64,000 nucleotides of DNA from Oxyruncus cristatus (Eukaryota > Chordata > Aves > Passeriformes > Cotingidae), in contig VXAY01003176.1 in assembly GCA_013399855.1 (NCBI GenBank), forward strand, positions 769 to 64,768. The letters run 5' to 3'. The notes below the pieces were generated by a model, which saw nothing but the letters and a program-made list of their open reading frames with translations, did no database searches and was not told where the DNA came from. Of this stretch, positions 22,001-37,000 are shown piece by piece. Each line of letters begins with the position of its first letter. Position 1 is the stretch's first letter. The translations under genes and the position numbers were made by a program.

Positions 22001-25000
22001 TAACCATGCTGCCACTCTGGTGAACAAACCGATATGAGCAGTTCCCATGCTTTTTCCCCTCCCCTCAGCTCTACTTCCATGGTATGTATCTATGCTTTTG
22101 ATGTGTTCTCAGATTCACACTGTTACTTTCCCATCTAATCTAAACCAAGACCCTGTCTCTGTCTCTTCTGGTCTGTCTAGGATCTGTCTAGGTCTGTCAA
22201 ACTTTGTAGCTGAGGAGGATCTTCTCCAAATACACTCTGTAAACATCAAATTTATTCTGGAACTTGGCCCTATCACAAAAAAAAAGCGCACCATAGTTAC
22301 TGTGTTTACAGAGAAGAACAATACAGTTTGAAGTTATATTTAACATTCCAAGTATACCTTTTCAGCGCCATCTAGGAAATGCAGAGCAAGGACAAAACCT
22401 TAACTGACAGTTAAGCTGAGAAACAGTAGAAGTTAACTAACACACAGGCGTCAGGCACTGAGCAGCACAACAAACTGCAGTAAAATCCTCCACTGCCAAC
22501 TTCAAAAGCCATGGCTGAGTTTTCAGAAGCATTACATTTACAATGTAAATACAGGCACAGAGCATGCACTGTAGATGCAAAGGTGCTACTTTTAAAGTTA
22601 AACATGCGGGTAATGTTTCTCTGAGTAACTTGCATCATAATTTTGGCACGCTGACATTTTCAGCTATAAATGGAGCATCAAAAACATCAACCCTGTCCAC
22701 AACCAGTTTTCTTTAATACCAAGGTCAGTGTGAAATCAAACTCTGAAGAAGCAACAGCTAAGCCTGAACCTAAAAAATAATTTTCCCCCTTCAAAACAGT
22801 GAGCACTGCATGTTTCTGTGGGCCTCAAGTTCACCACTAGGGAAAATACACGTTAGCCACTTGGAAAATTACCTGTCACACAGTTCTTTTAACAAAAGGT
22901 GTTTTAATGGACTTACATTAATATTACTTCTAGATTTACCAACAGTAGACCAGAATACTACCCATGAGCCAGAGGTGAGCCCGAGGAACACAGGCTGGTA
23001 GCCTAAAGAGTTGGCTGATGATTTTATAGCGGCTGTTCGTCTTACCCTGTTCTCACCAAATTCTGCTGAAGGTAGCTAAAAATACGTTGCTGCAATAAAG
23101 TTCTTTCCACTGAAGCATTTTTAGTAGTTGGCAAAGATGTACAGTCATAGTAGAAAGAAAAAGGGTTATGCAACTGCAGATATGTGAGAAAACAGGTTTA
23201 CTTCTGAACACAGGAAGACAATGAGGCAATGCACAGAAGCCAACTTGGAAAGACGTCAGCTCACCCCACTGAATGACCAATAAAGCTGTCTTTGCATTGC
23301 CCTTATGCAGAATGTATTCAGATTTTCTTTCTGCTTGACACAACATCAAACTATCTTGGATTTGACATCTACACGAAAGCTTAATTTCTGTAGTATGAGA
23401 GTAATCTGCTGGATCTGGAGCTGTTCCTTCAGCTGCAGAACACAAGCAGTTGGCTACCAATTGGCTTCACCAGTTCCAGGGGATTCTTCACACCATTAGC
23501 TCCAGTATCTGTACAGGAAATCACCACAGACCTTGCATGTTCTACCAGCAAATAGATTTACATTGTTCTAAAACTCATGAGAACGGTGAGAAAGGATACC
23601 ACAAGTAAGTGTCAGGGTGACCGATCACTGTGGTATTTAGTTTCACAGGTAGCAGCTGTTATTCTGGTTACAGTTGGGGTTTTCATCTTTTGGGGTTTTT
23701 TGCTGTTTTGTTGAAAGGCACTGCCTATTAACCAGCTGCTGCGATGGTAGATATGCCATGTTATTTTTAAGCAGGTAACTTCCAACTGACACTACCTTTA
23801 ATAGGCTCAGACACTTGTTGTGCTCCCCTGCGAAGCTTCCTCCCACTACTGTGACTCACCCCTAAAGACAACAGTGACATGTCTGGGCTGCAACAGGCCA
23901 TCAGGTCCACACAGGAAAATCAAACAGCCAAGGAGTGAAGAACCTTTTGCCTTATTCATTAAATGTGTCAAACATTTCAAAATTTATCAAATCAAGACTA
24001 ATATCAGAAGTATTCCCAACTTACCTTTATACAGTATTAGCCCTTTTACAGCACTAAATGAACCATATAGAGATGTCCCACACTGTATTAACTCTTATTA
24101 CTATTTTGACCCTGTTGACTAACAGAGGGCAATGGTTTCAGGCTGTTTACAGAACCCTCTCCTTCACAGCATATCTCAGGTTCTTTTGCTCCTCTTTGAA
24201 GTTATTTACAGCACAGGCTTAGAAAAGGAAAATAAGAGCAAATCCTTCCCTCCCCACCCAAGTCTCTTTGCTAGAAAGGAATAAGCTTTATAAGTAAAAA
24301 CTGTAATCTGAGGAAGCCACAGGAACTTCAGGAAACATCATCTGGTTAATACAACTGAAATGCCCCTTACCAGCACTTGGCTTGGTGCTGACAAATACAT
24401 TTGTGAGCCTGTGATCACAGTAGGAACATCCCCAGCCTTTCTGGTGCCTGGCTTCTGTCAGGCAGCAGTTTGACTTTGCCAGCTTTTCTGCTACCCTCTT
24501 CTGAGCAGTCTGATCCTTCAGCAGTATCATTCGGATCTGTATCTCTCCTCTCCTGCTGTTTCTCATGTTTGTTTTATTTGGGTTTTTTTAAAGTGCAAAG
24601 AGATTTTATAAAACTTTCTTGTAATGGGATTAAATCATATCCAGCCTTTTTTCCCCTGCTAGCTTACTCTATAATGAAAATATGTTCTCTACACCACACA
24701 CATCCTGAACACAAGTTTCTTCTTAATCTATGGTCTAGTACTGCATTTCTAAAAATACATGCAGAAATGAAGAGAAACTCACAGCTACTTCGTGGCTTCT
24801 TGCAAGAAGCCACAGACATGAATGTAAGGGTCTCTGGAACTGGAGAATTATTTGCTACTCCTAACATTTCTAGCATGGCTTTCAAGGATTTATTCTTCCA
24901 CCAGGGCAGTATTAATATACATGTACACATGCCTACCTAATTTTAAAGTACACTGACTTACATGTCCCATATGGACTTCTGGAAGTATAACCATACAGCT

Positions 25001-28000
25001 TCAGAAGGAAATTTCCCAACAGCTAACGTGTCACTTTAAGGGCACAAAATTCTTTTAAATCTATCAAAACCTACTCACTCCACCAACCAAGGTCATATTT
25101 CAGATACTTAGTTTCAATACCTAAAACCCCTTGACTGTTTTTCATTCAATACCTTCTCATATTTTTTTCCAAAACCGTATTATACAAGAATTCTGTACTG
25201 CAAAATCTTTTGCCTATTAAGGTATGGGAAATCCTCCTGCGTTCCTTTAAGAATGGATGCCAAAAGGAAGAAATTTTGGGTGGGGGTTTCCCCCACCAAG
25301 TAATAGTTCTACTTGTACCAATTGATTAGTTCTGCTGCTTTTCAAAAATGGATTTTCTCCTGATATCAGAAGGTCCCAGTAACTTTATTTCCTACAGGTC
25401 CTAAGGAACAGAAGCAAGGCACACTTTTTCTTTAGAGATGTACCAATTTTCCCCTCTTATTTTTTCTCCTCTACCCTAACAGGCTCACAGCATCATGAAC
25501 TCTGTAGCAAAACAGAACAAGAAAAGAGTTTTCCTGGAGAGAGAACTCCCTGTGACACAGGGAAATAAGAACACTTCTCAGTTTGTCTGAGTCTGGGGGA
25601 GAAACATAGGTGCATAAAGTCAGTTCTCATGAAACAAGCCCTACTTTGAGAGACTATAGTGGTGAATACAAGTTTTGGGAATGAGCAAGTAAGTGGCATT
25701 TCCTTTACTTAGCTTAGTTAGCATTTACCATTAGTCATGTCTAACTTAAGTTTATGATATCTGCCTGAGCACCAAGGAAAAACCCTATGGCATTACTGTT
25801 CTGGTAGGCACAAAATACTGCTGAGGTTATAATTAGTATTTGAATCCATTATTGACTACCACTAGGAAAGCTCCACTTCAAAGCAAGTCTGCTGACCCAC
25901 ACAGTCCCAAGAGCCACAAACCATAAGGATTCTTCCCAATTCAAGAAGCTCTGAACCTGAACCAGGAATGTAACCACCACACTACATGCTTGTACAGGAC
26001 ACATCTTTGAGCATCTTTGATAAAAGCAGTTATTCAAACAAGATTCTCCAAGAGAATGAAAGAGCTGAGACATTCAGCCTAGATTCTTGCATAATGTTAC
26101 AAAGCAACAGAAAACAAACATTTAGACAGATGCACAGATGATCTGCCATCCCTGTTCCAGTCCTGTTCAACAATCCAGCAGTACAGACCGAAACACCTCT
26201 GCCCTGCTCAGACTAGGCTACAGAAGAGAAAAAGGTCCCCTTCAGAGATCTTGCAGGCTTTCTACTACTTCTATAAATGTTTGCAAAATAGCTCTTCCCT
26301 TTCTGCTCATAACAGGAAACTTGAGAGATTCCTTTACATAAAAGCTGGTTTGTATAAAAGCTATTATTCAAATAGCTTTGTATAAAAGTTAAACATATTT
26401 CAGCTTGCACAGAATCTGGAATTCAAGAAAGTATACGAAATCCAAGAAACAGTTTAAAAATTGCAGTTCTGAGCACAAAAGAGTGGCCAAAACCCACAAG
26501 ATGTGCTGAGAAATAACCCGTCATATACAATCTTGTATTTATGCAAATATTACATACAAGTGCAGCAGCTTGTTTTATACCTGTAAGCACTGTATCTATG
26601 AATAAATACAGAGCTCTAAACATCAGCCAACAAGACACTGCCTGTAAACCAGAAATATGGATGTCTTTCCCATGTACTTTTAAATACAACAGGCTCATGT
26701 CCAAACACAACTATTATAAAAGGACTACAGAGCTGTAGAAGAATTCATGAGTCACTCATGAGCTGGGGTTCTCAAAAAAAATAAAATTAAAAAAAGCAAC
26801 TTCAATTACTTATCTAATATGTAGTTACGATCCTTGGTATATCTGCATTATTTTATGTTCTTTAGCTTTATTTTGATTGGGCAGAAAATTAAGAAAAAAT
26901 AAACAACATTTCAGAATTATTTTTTCCCCTTCCAGCAAAGGAAAAGGATATAGCTCTGCAGTTACTTTAAAGGTGGGGGTATGTCTGGGCTGCTGTTCAA
27001 GAGGATGGTCTCTCCATATTACTCTAACCATGCCCGACTCCCCTGTCTCAGCTCTGATGTTTGAATAGTCGAGCAGGGAACTGATCTACTGGATAGCTGA
27101 ATTAAGGGGGGGGGGAAATTACCAAACTAGGGAGAAAAAGCATAATATATACTAGTCTGGGCTCTTCACGTAGTTGCATGCTGCTGTCAGAGGTAATTGA
27201 TGTGCAAGAGGTGCCTCCGTGCACTGGAAAGAAAATCCTGTCTGTTACTAGTAATAGCTCAACTTTCAATTCAATATCAAAAATGTAACCAATCTGTTCC
27301 ATACAGACCTTACTTGTCCAGTGGACAATGTTCTTTTTGGTTTTAATCCTCCAGCTTCAACTTGGCTGTACATTGCTGAAATAATTGCATATTGAAATCA
27401 TTTTTACCACAGAGCAGGATAAACAATAACATTTCATTTCATTGCCAATTGGAATACAACACTTTGTTCCTTTCTGATGAGAAAAGAAATGAATAAATTT
27501 ATTTGTTCAACTTGGAGTTAGTATTTTAACCTTTGCTAGAAGAACTAAAACCCTGCAAGGAATTGCATTCAGCTCAGTGCTACAGAAGCCACTTCCCAAT
27601 ACTGTCATCACTACTGCCAGTCGTAACTTCCAAGCAAATTATGGAGAAATCATTTTGCTTTGTTTGCTTACTACTAAAAAGTCTAAATACCAATATTAAA
27701 GGATTACTAGGAGCCCATACAAGTAGAAGCACAAGTGTCTCCATCCTTGAGCCTTGCAGCATCACTTGCAATATAAGTGATCACCTTTATTTTTTCATCT
27801 CTTCAAGTAAGATGGTTGGTACTGTGCACAATTACAGCCAAACAACATTTTCGGTAATGAATGTCTTCTCATCAGTTTTAGAAGACTAGATAGTCCTCAA
27901 CTTTCATGTGGGCAGGAACACATTGAAGACTCTTCTGTAGCTCCAGTCGGTAGCACTTGGTAAAGTAAAGAAATAGTGCTGAGCAAATGGACATACCTAA

Positions 28001-31000
28001 AATACTGTGTTAAAGGCTCCTAGGCTCTTGTTTGAGTACTGTTTCACTCAACCTCCAATCCCAACATAAAAAATGGAAGTCAGAGGTCAAGAGCAAAGCT
28101 TGACTGGCGCACTTTAGGTACATGAGTACCAAAAGCAGCCTAAAGCCCCCTTTCACTTGTGTTTATCCTATGATCTCTCTGCAAAAGAAGGTTGTCAGTC
28201 TAGGCCACGGAAACACCAGCTGCACTCCTGTTCTCATCTGTAATTCCTTGTGTCCTTGGACACACAAAATGTTCCCAATGAACCGTGAGAGAGCTTGAGA
28301 GCCACTCAGGTTACATTGTGCAAGATTCATTATCCCTTTTTGTCCCAAGTCTAAGCAGCACAAACACGTTGCCATCCCCAGAATAGCAGGGCCTCTTGGC
28401 TGGGTTACTGCAGCCCTATTCTTCATAGGTGCAGACAGCAAAGTGCCCAGCCCAGCTACAGCCAAGACTGACTCTGTTACAGCAACCCAATCGTCAGGGC
28501 CACACTCATTTCTGCCAACTGCCAACAATTGCAGTGGATCATTCTCACTACTGATGGCAGCATGCATTTAGCATTTTAATTCACAATAGCTTTTAAACAC
28601 AAGTTTCTAAAAAAATGTCAAAAACCCTCTTATGATTAGCTGCAGCATCTCTCCCTCCAGGGGGAAGGGTGCTAGTTTGGTCACACTAAACACTGCTAGA
28701 AGAGGTGTCCACCACACCTGCCCTCCCATTCTCCAAGCCAAGATTAAATGGTTTTGTTGATACAGGAGAGACCATGCCAGCTGTTTAACTATGAAAGGAA
28801 AGGAGCAGCAGCAGGGGCAGATGACAGAGACAATTTGGGATCCAGCATCTGTTATTAGGTCACTGGGTTCCCACATACTGTTGAGGTCAAACTTCGTCTA
28901 GTTTCCACATGAAGCTGTTGTTGGCAGAAGCTGTTATCCCAGAGATAACAGCTCTGCCTGAACCCAAACTAACTAGATCTGCCAAATGAGTCTCAAAATA
29001 CATTTTTCCATCAAAGCTTCCTAGACTGACAGTTTGCAAGCAGATTTTTTTCCTGTGTTTCACTCATTCTGTGTATCAATGAGTTAAAAACTAGAAGACA
29101 CAGTAACTTTAACCTGAAAGCGGACTGAAAACCTAGGTTTTAATCTAGTCCAGCTAGACACAACAGCTTTTTTACAGAAGGAGAGATCTCTATGCTGTGA
29201 GAATTGCTGTGTATTTAAATATGTAGATAATATAAACTATTTAACATTCCCATGCAACAAACATTTAAGGTAGAGAACTTGGTGACTGATACAGTGAGTG
29301 GTGTTTCCAGGTCTTGCCCTTGCTATGAGGTGGGACATGCAGCACAGGATTTTGTTCAAAATTGCAGTTTCTTCTGCTACCAGTGAAGTCATGCCATCAG
29401 AACTCAGATACTCTCTCAAACAGAAGAAAGGAATACTCCCTAGCATAATTCAGACTCTTTAGGAAAGCTAAATGGTTGCCAAGTCAAAAATGTCACAGAA
29501 TCATAGAATTACTTAGGTTGGAAAAGACCCTTAAGATCTTTTGAGTCAAACTGTTGTTAATCCAGCACTGCCAAGTCCACCACTAAACCATGTCGTCAAG
29601 TGTCACATCCACATGTCTTTTAAATACCTCCAGGGATGGAGATTCCACCAATTCCCTGGGGCAGCCTGGTCCAATGCTTGACAACCCTTTCCAAGAAGAA
29701 ATTTTTCGTAATATCCAATCTAAACCTCCCCTGGCACAACTTGGGCAATTTCCTCTCATCCTGTTTCTTTTTACCTGGGAGAAGAGACCAATATCCACCC
29801 AGCTACAACCTTCTCAGGTAGTTGTAGAGCGGTAAGGTCACCTTTGAGTCTTCTTTTCTCCAGGCTAAACAACCCCAGCCCCCTCAGCCATTTCTCCCAT
29901 GACTGGTTCTCTATAAAGTCATAGCTTCAACTGACACAGTACATGTGTTCAGCAAGTAACACGTAAGAGCAGGCTTGCTGCAGTATGCACACACACGACA
30001 GACTCCTCCAGCCTCTCCAGAAACCAGCATGCCAGTGTCTGGTTATGATTAACACTGCTCCTGAGTAATGCCACATGTTAACAGTCTGTCCTGCCAATGA
30101 CTCAGTGCATGGTTGCAGAATGTGTGCAAGGAGCAGATGAAGCCAACATATATCAGAGTTCAGTTAACGAACAAGTTATCAAGCGCTGCAGGTTTTGCTT
30201 AAAGCCAGCAGCTGCACTCTGCCTTGCCACATGGGCAAGTGTGTGGGGGTGTTCTTCACCTTCCTGCACTAATTGTCTTTTTTAAAGACATCAGCACCTT
30301 TTTGCTTTTTTGGTATGCAGTAAGGCTGTGATAATCAGCAGGATAACATACTGCACAGGAGCCACTAACCTTCTTCAGATGCTCCTTCTACATCTGACAT
30401 TCTAGATGAATAATGTTATTACCAGACCTGAAGGAACTAGAAGTCTAATCTCCACAAAGCTTCATTTGTACTGGGCCATCAATGAGCCAGAGACAAGAAA
30501 CTGGGGTGCAGGAACAAAGAATGCCTTCTCCTCCAGCCAGGGCTCTGGCTACTCACTGACTGGTTTGCTGAATGACAAACTGATCTCCAATGAGACAACT
30601 CCCATTCAACAGAGGTCATATTAGAAGAGTTAAAGACATTTGCTCCCCTCCAGTTTAAGGGCGCTATTAAGTAAAGCCATGCTGTCTTGCAGATACTACA
30701 GGACCAAGCTGACAAGCCGAGCTTCTGATCACAGCAAGTGTCTGAACCAGGACTGACATAAGGTCAAAATTTACAGCATTTCAGAGTGGAACACCCAGGA
30801 TGGATTTGACTTGCACTGTCCCACCACCCACTCATGCAGAAGGTTGCTAAGAGGGAAGCTCATACACACAGCCCCAAGATACCTAAGGTTCATAATTTCC
30901 TCTTCAAGAACTCTCCACACAAAGTCCTTTGCATGGATTCAAAAAAAATATGCCAGAGGCAACTACAGAAAGCATTATTCAACCCACATGCAGTTAGTAA

Positions 31001-34000
31001 CCTAAAGAACTTCTTGCCAAAGGCTGAATTTTTTCCAAGCCTAGTAGGCTAAACAAACAAGGTCTAAAGTCCAATCTGTTCAGCACATCTTCTACTATCT
31101 TGTATTTAACTACGGAGTTGTATTATCTAATGTGTACTATTATCTTATATTCGGCTGATGAGTTGAGAACTCCTCCTGACCATCCATTTCCCCAGGCTGC
31201 AGCATGCAGAACTCAGAATTCTCCTTGAACACATGTGACAGAGGTAAAAGCTCAGACAGCTTCAGATCCCTGCCAGATGACTGTAATCCAGTCAGTATAA
31301 ATTATAAACCATGCATACTGCCACACACCTACCAAGGTTTTCCTTATCTCCAAGTTTGTCCTTCTGTGAAGCAGCAGTATTAGGTTATCAGGTTGCTCAA
31401 AAACCATGTTAAGGAGACACTGAATGAAAAGAATATACTGAACCCAGAGCAGCAGGTCAGCATTAGGGTATATAGCAGTAATTGCTGCACTGTACTGTGG
31501 AAACAGTGGTTTTGTCTTACAAAATCTACTACAAGCGGACCTACATAATTTCAGAGACTGCCAGACTTAATGTGCAAGTAAACACATTATTATTTATTTT
31601 AAAAATCCAAATAGATGACTGGAAGTCACACAATATTCCAGTCAAAATCAGGACTTAATGCTTTTATAAACACTTTGTATTTACATTATATAAGACAAGT
31701 AAAGAAGGAAGTGGAACTAAACAGGTTTAAGCCTTAAACATCAATGATACATCAAAACTGCACATCAAGCTTCTGAAATTGCTTTATCTTAAAATAAAGC
31801 TAAAAAATACCTACATTACACTGAAGAGCCATCCCTTTTGTGAGTGTGGTTGTAGGCGTTTTTGTTTAGTTTGAACAATCTGTCCTCTCACTGTGGACAC
31901 AATACCATTGCCAAGAGACAGTGAAAACACTAAAGATGCAACTAACATGAGAAAGCAAATTGTATCTGAGATCTGTTAAGATTGTGTATTATGTAATTAT
32001 TGTATTATCTTAGCAATTTGTGTCCAGGACTAGAGCTTAACTTCACAGCTACATTAACAACAAAATTCCACAAAGCTGTTTAATGCCTTCTGTGTTACCA
32101 GTTAGCAGAGGGAGAGCAATCAAATCAACCCTCCAGCATTACAAAACTTATGCAAGGAGTGAAGATAATTTGCCCTAGCTGACTTTGAACAATTTCAAAT
32201 GAAATATAAGTATCTTCCACTGCAGCATCACTGAATTGATCTTACAATTAATATTTACTTTCATAGATAGATCTGTCCCATTGCTTCCCTCACTCTCCCT
32301 CTCTGCCCCTAAAAAATAGAAGCAAATGAAAGGAATTTAAAAATTCAGGTTGATCTGCTGTTTTGCACTTATGGGCCCAGCCACATCTGATCAGTGTTTA
32401 AGTTTAGGGGGTTTGTTTGCTTTTGTTTTAAATAGGCTTTGCACATTTCATTAAGTCAAACATACCGTATTATAGATTTTACATGGCTTACAAAACTTTA
32501 AACGTACCTAAATGTAAGTAGCATCTTCTTTTCCAAACTCATTTGTCACAGGTTCATTTTAGACAAGACACACAAGCCAGGTATCATACTTTTAGGCATA
32601 CTGAACATATCTCTACTTGTTGTCCCAGTATCACCACTCTTACAACTCCTACTGAGAAATCTTCAGCTATTCCAGACAAGCAGCCTACAAAAGCCATGTC
32701 CCTTGTGCAAAGCAGCTGAGTCAATATTTCAATTTTTGTACTAGGTAGCTAACTGACTTTATTGACCTTTAGATGGAAAACGTATACTTACTGCTACGAA
32801 GAGCATGCAGTACATGGAGAATGAAGAATGGCCAGAGTAAAATGACAGTCTGGAAGAAAAAAGATCAGACATCATCAGTTTTCTTTTACAACACTGAGTC
32901 TACAGTGACGCTAATCCATCTTATACAAGTGAACTGGTAAAATGCAAACATGTCCACACTATTCTTCAAGGTGGCTACCTAGGCACATCAGGCACATCTG
33001 ACAAAAGGTTTTGACAAACAGTACAGACTTCACTACTCAGCAGTTACTCTATTCCAGAGTTAAGTTGATCTCCATATCAGGTAGTAACTACTAGCCTTTA
33101 TCTGAAGGTTGAACAGCAAGTGTCTGCATCTTCCAAGCTAGAAATCAAGTGTCCTTTAAAGCAGTATATTTCTTTAATCTTCTTGCTAAATGCCAGGATA
33201 CTTTAAATATTAACTTTTAAAATTACTTATGTCCTAGTCACAGTACATGTATGAATACAAATGGCACAATCACCCCAACCAATTACTTTCATTTGGTCAT
33301 CATCAAGAGGCAGTAGTTAACAACTCTTTTAGATGTTTATACCACATATGTACACCATTGTTAAATGGACTCAGTCAGACAGCTCATGATCATTTACCAT
33401 TGAAGGGTAGGGGGAAAGGCAGGAATGCAGTTTATTATCCAGCCAACTGCAAAACGTGACACCTCATCTAATATTTGTAGAAATAGCTTCATACTTGGCT
33501 ATCTCATTTAAAGACTGTCAACATTGACTTCAACTCTTGAAGACTTCTAGCAGGCCCAGGCTGAAGTGACTTAACAGTTGACACTGACAGTCCAGGACAC
33601 CTTCAACAAGGTCTTACCTGCACAGCTGTGACGTGCCACAGCTGTAGAACAAATCCTACCCATCTCTTCAAAAAGAGAAGGCAAAAATGGAAAGACATTT
33701 TTAATTTAGTCTTAAGCAGAGAGATGAAAGAAACAGTACTTGACACTATTTTTTCCATTTTATGCACAGAGCCTTGTAATGGTGCTGCTTCACAGGCCAC
33801 CACTCAGGTCTTAGCCAGGCTTCTGAGCAATTTAGCTATGCAAACAGAGCACTCTGTGCTTAACAGTTTGGCATACACACACAAGGCCAGCTTATTAAGA
33901 AGTTTTGTAGCTCTCTAGATTGATCTCCACCATACCCAGCAGGTTCTTGTTTCAGTGCCTCTGCCAGGCAGAGACCTGAGGCTAGGGAAATTCATGTTAA

Positions 34001-37000
34001 AGGGAAACATTTCTGCTCTTCAGTCTAAGGGTAATGAAGGCAGCTATGAAGTGCAGCAAGATAACCGGGTTTAACACAGTATTCAAATACCACAAGGAAG
34101 GCAATGAAACAATCCTTTGCACAAGTGAAACTGCAAAACTTCCTGAATCAATTTGCGTATATAACATTTAGAAACTGCATCAGAAAAAAACCTACAAAAG
34201 TTTATTCCAGAAGTTTCAGAGTTCTTGGTTTATGGTTGATTCAGAACACTGACAGTTGCTTATTTAGTACCCCGACACTGAAAACTATCTGGAATAAGCT
34301 GACTTCTGTTTCACCCACTGATATTTTCCAATTAACTTCTTAAAAAGAAGAACTGTGTTGACACCATTTTATCTCAGATGTTTAGAATTCAAAACTTTTA
34401 AGATTACATTGTAGCTAGATATCCCTTCTCCACTTCAGTACACTATCTCTTTACCAGTTAAAATCTCATGGCAAGAGCTGGCCAGGAAAGCCAGTATGAC
34501 AAGCATCCTGAGGAGAGCTGTCCTTCAGACAAGCACGTCATCTGAGCCATGAACATAAAGCATGCCGTTCTACAGAACAGAAGATACAGAATGTGGAATT
34601 CCTGGCTCCTACGACAGTATTTTATCCAATGGCTCTGGGACTATTCCTGCTGGCCATAAGATGACATTTCCTACAGTTACTGAAAGCAGCCTGTTGCCAA
34701 CTGAAGGAACTCAGAAGGCAAGTAATTGATAAAAGGAACAAATACAATTCTATTAGTTTATTTTGGAATTCATATACTGTTTTAAAGGTGGTGTTGACTA
34801 CTGGTCTTTTTTGTTTTAGGAAAGCATTACCCTAAGGTAACAGTAAGAATGCATTGATCCAAGTTGAAGATTTCAAGTTTTTAATGCATTTCCCTCAGGC
34901 ATAGGTAAGTATGTTGTACATCATTGCAAATATTGTGCTTAGCACATGAAGTATTGCCAGAAATACAACTGGAACAAAGTATTGATCCAAGTTGTACGTT
35001 ATGCAATCCCAGTGAAGTTTCTTGGGCAATACTGCTGTCTCCAGACTTCTTTAAAAAACAAACATTTAAAAAAATAGAATCTTAGGGCCCTTTCAAATAC
35101 TCCTAGGATTGACAATGAAAACATTTCTCAACAATTCATCAGCACACAAATATTGCCTTCCCAAAGCTAGGAGAACGTCCTGTCTTTCAAACCAGCCAAG
35201 CACTTGCACAGCCCAAGGCTTCTTTGTGATCATACTGAAAATGCTAGTTTACCATGAGCCAGCACTGCAGAAATAAATATATTTTTAGTTTAAGAAAAAA
35301 TGGTTGTTATTTACTAGTCCCAAGAATGCAGAAGCAGAAAATGTATTTCCAAATGTATAAACAGCTCTAAGAACCCCTGCCTTCCACTAGTGAAGGAAAG
35401 GCTAAATTATCACAATAGGAATTCACACATCAGATTCCCGGACATCCTTCTCAAATTAATATTATAATAGTATTCAGTGAAACTGCAGTATCATGAAATA
35501 GAGCTGGCAAGTGCAAACTCTTATTCTGATTGTTTCCAAAATGTCCAAGTCCAACATCAAAAGAAGAGTTTCGCAGAGGTCCATGCCTTTTAGTCCATCA
35601 ATACCTACCTCAAGGATCACTTCCTATGTGAGGAACAAGGCTTCATTTTAACACAAAAAATGCATAAGCTTTGATTACTTCCACTTGGACAATATATTAC
35701 TCCCAAGTCAGAAGAATGCCTTAAGTAGTAACATGAAACCAGCTTTAGGTCTCAGTTGAGGTCTAAAGTATACCCCTCGTTTCCAAGGTATACAGTGGAG
35801 CCGGACATCACAAAAAGGTCTTTAAACAAGGTAATTCAACGGCTGATTAGCGTTCCTGAAACTTAGTTTTGCCACGAATTTCACATGGTTTCTGGTAAAG
35901 AAAAAAGTAAAGACACTAGTTTTCAAAATGGTCGCCATAAAACTGATTGCAGTTAAACACACTGTGGTTTGCTGTTCTAAGTTTGCATTTTTAAAGAATA
36001 CCTGGAAAAATAATCAAAGTACAAATAATTCATACAAGAAATAAATCAACTGAACCACTTAGTAATTTTAGCTAGGATTTCTAAGTCCAGATAAGCAAGA
36101 CAGAGAGATCGCCTTGCAGGACTTGACACTGACAACCATTTCATTCTACTGTATTCCTTTCCAGACACAAAGGCAGCTTAGCCTATGGGGCAGAGCCTGA
36201 TCCACAGGTTATGTTTCTTCAATTAGCAGAAAAATGGAACATAGCATACAGCAAATAAAAGGATCATTTGTCTCAAACTTACAAGAAGTAACATGTTTTA
36301 AGTAGTAAGTTCCGCTTGGCAGTATTTTGAAAAGTGTATTATTTCTTGAGTGAATTACTGTACACTGGAGCCCAGTAAATAAGCTTTTTATGCCTTTTCT
36401 TCCTATAATGTCTTTGTATGAACACCTGAATGTGCAGAAACTGTAAGACAAGTACAGGAGTCTGGCAGGGAAATGAATAGCCTTCAGGAAACACAAGACT
36501 AGAAAACAGCTAAACCCATATGGCACAATGGAGCATTAAATGGTGAGAAAGTGCTAGAAGTGACAGTAGAAAGAGAAGCCACAAGAAAGTGCAACCTGTG
36601 GTGCCACAATAAACCTGGCAGAGTCTGAATGATAAGAAAATCTTCCCAGCTTAACTATGGAATTATGGAATGATCCCTTAGAGAAAAACAAGAGGGTCAG
36701 CAATATATTATGCACACTCCCACATCAAAGCAAATAAACACACCCACTAGATTAGCCAGCAAATCCTCTCTGTCCTCAGGTTCTCTGGATTCTCCAAGTC
36801 TGACTCAAACCTTCCATTTGTGTTACCCATTCCATGATCTGGAGGGGAATAAATGCTAGACAGAGTGCTGCAGCTCAGCATGCCTCTGTATGAGTAAGCC
36901 ACAGAGCTCCACGTGGTTGTCAATGAAATATTCGTAAAAGTTCAGTACCAAGAGGACATGGTTTAGTAAACTGTGAGACCTATGCTTAAGCTGAAGCACC

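Larger units (their letters stand above)
21426..32791 (-). other. PLPP1: PLPP1 intron 4 (11.4 kb) with one CR1 fragment
   Basis: Minus-strand GT-AG intron. The only recognised repeat is the CR1 copy at 29492-29921. A G-run (ggggggggg near 27108) and short A runs occur. No coding exon was recognised. The longest open frame (24470-24940, + strand, 156 codons) has no recognisable domain. Confidence 0.85.

Noticed and set aside
24470..24940. 156-codon + strand open frame in PLPP1 intron 4
   Set aside because: No recognisable domain, no plausible splice context, composition like the surrounding intron. A frame of this length is compatible with chance in 64 kb.
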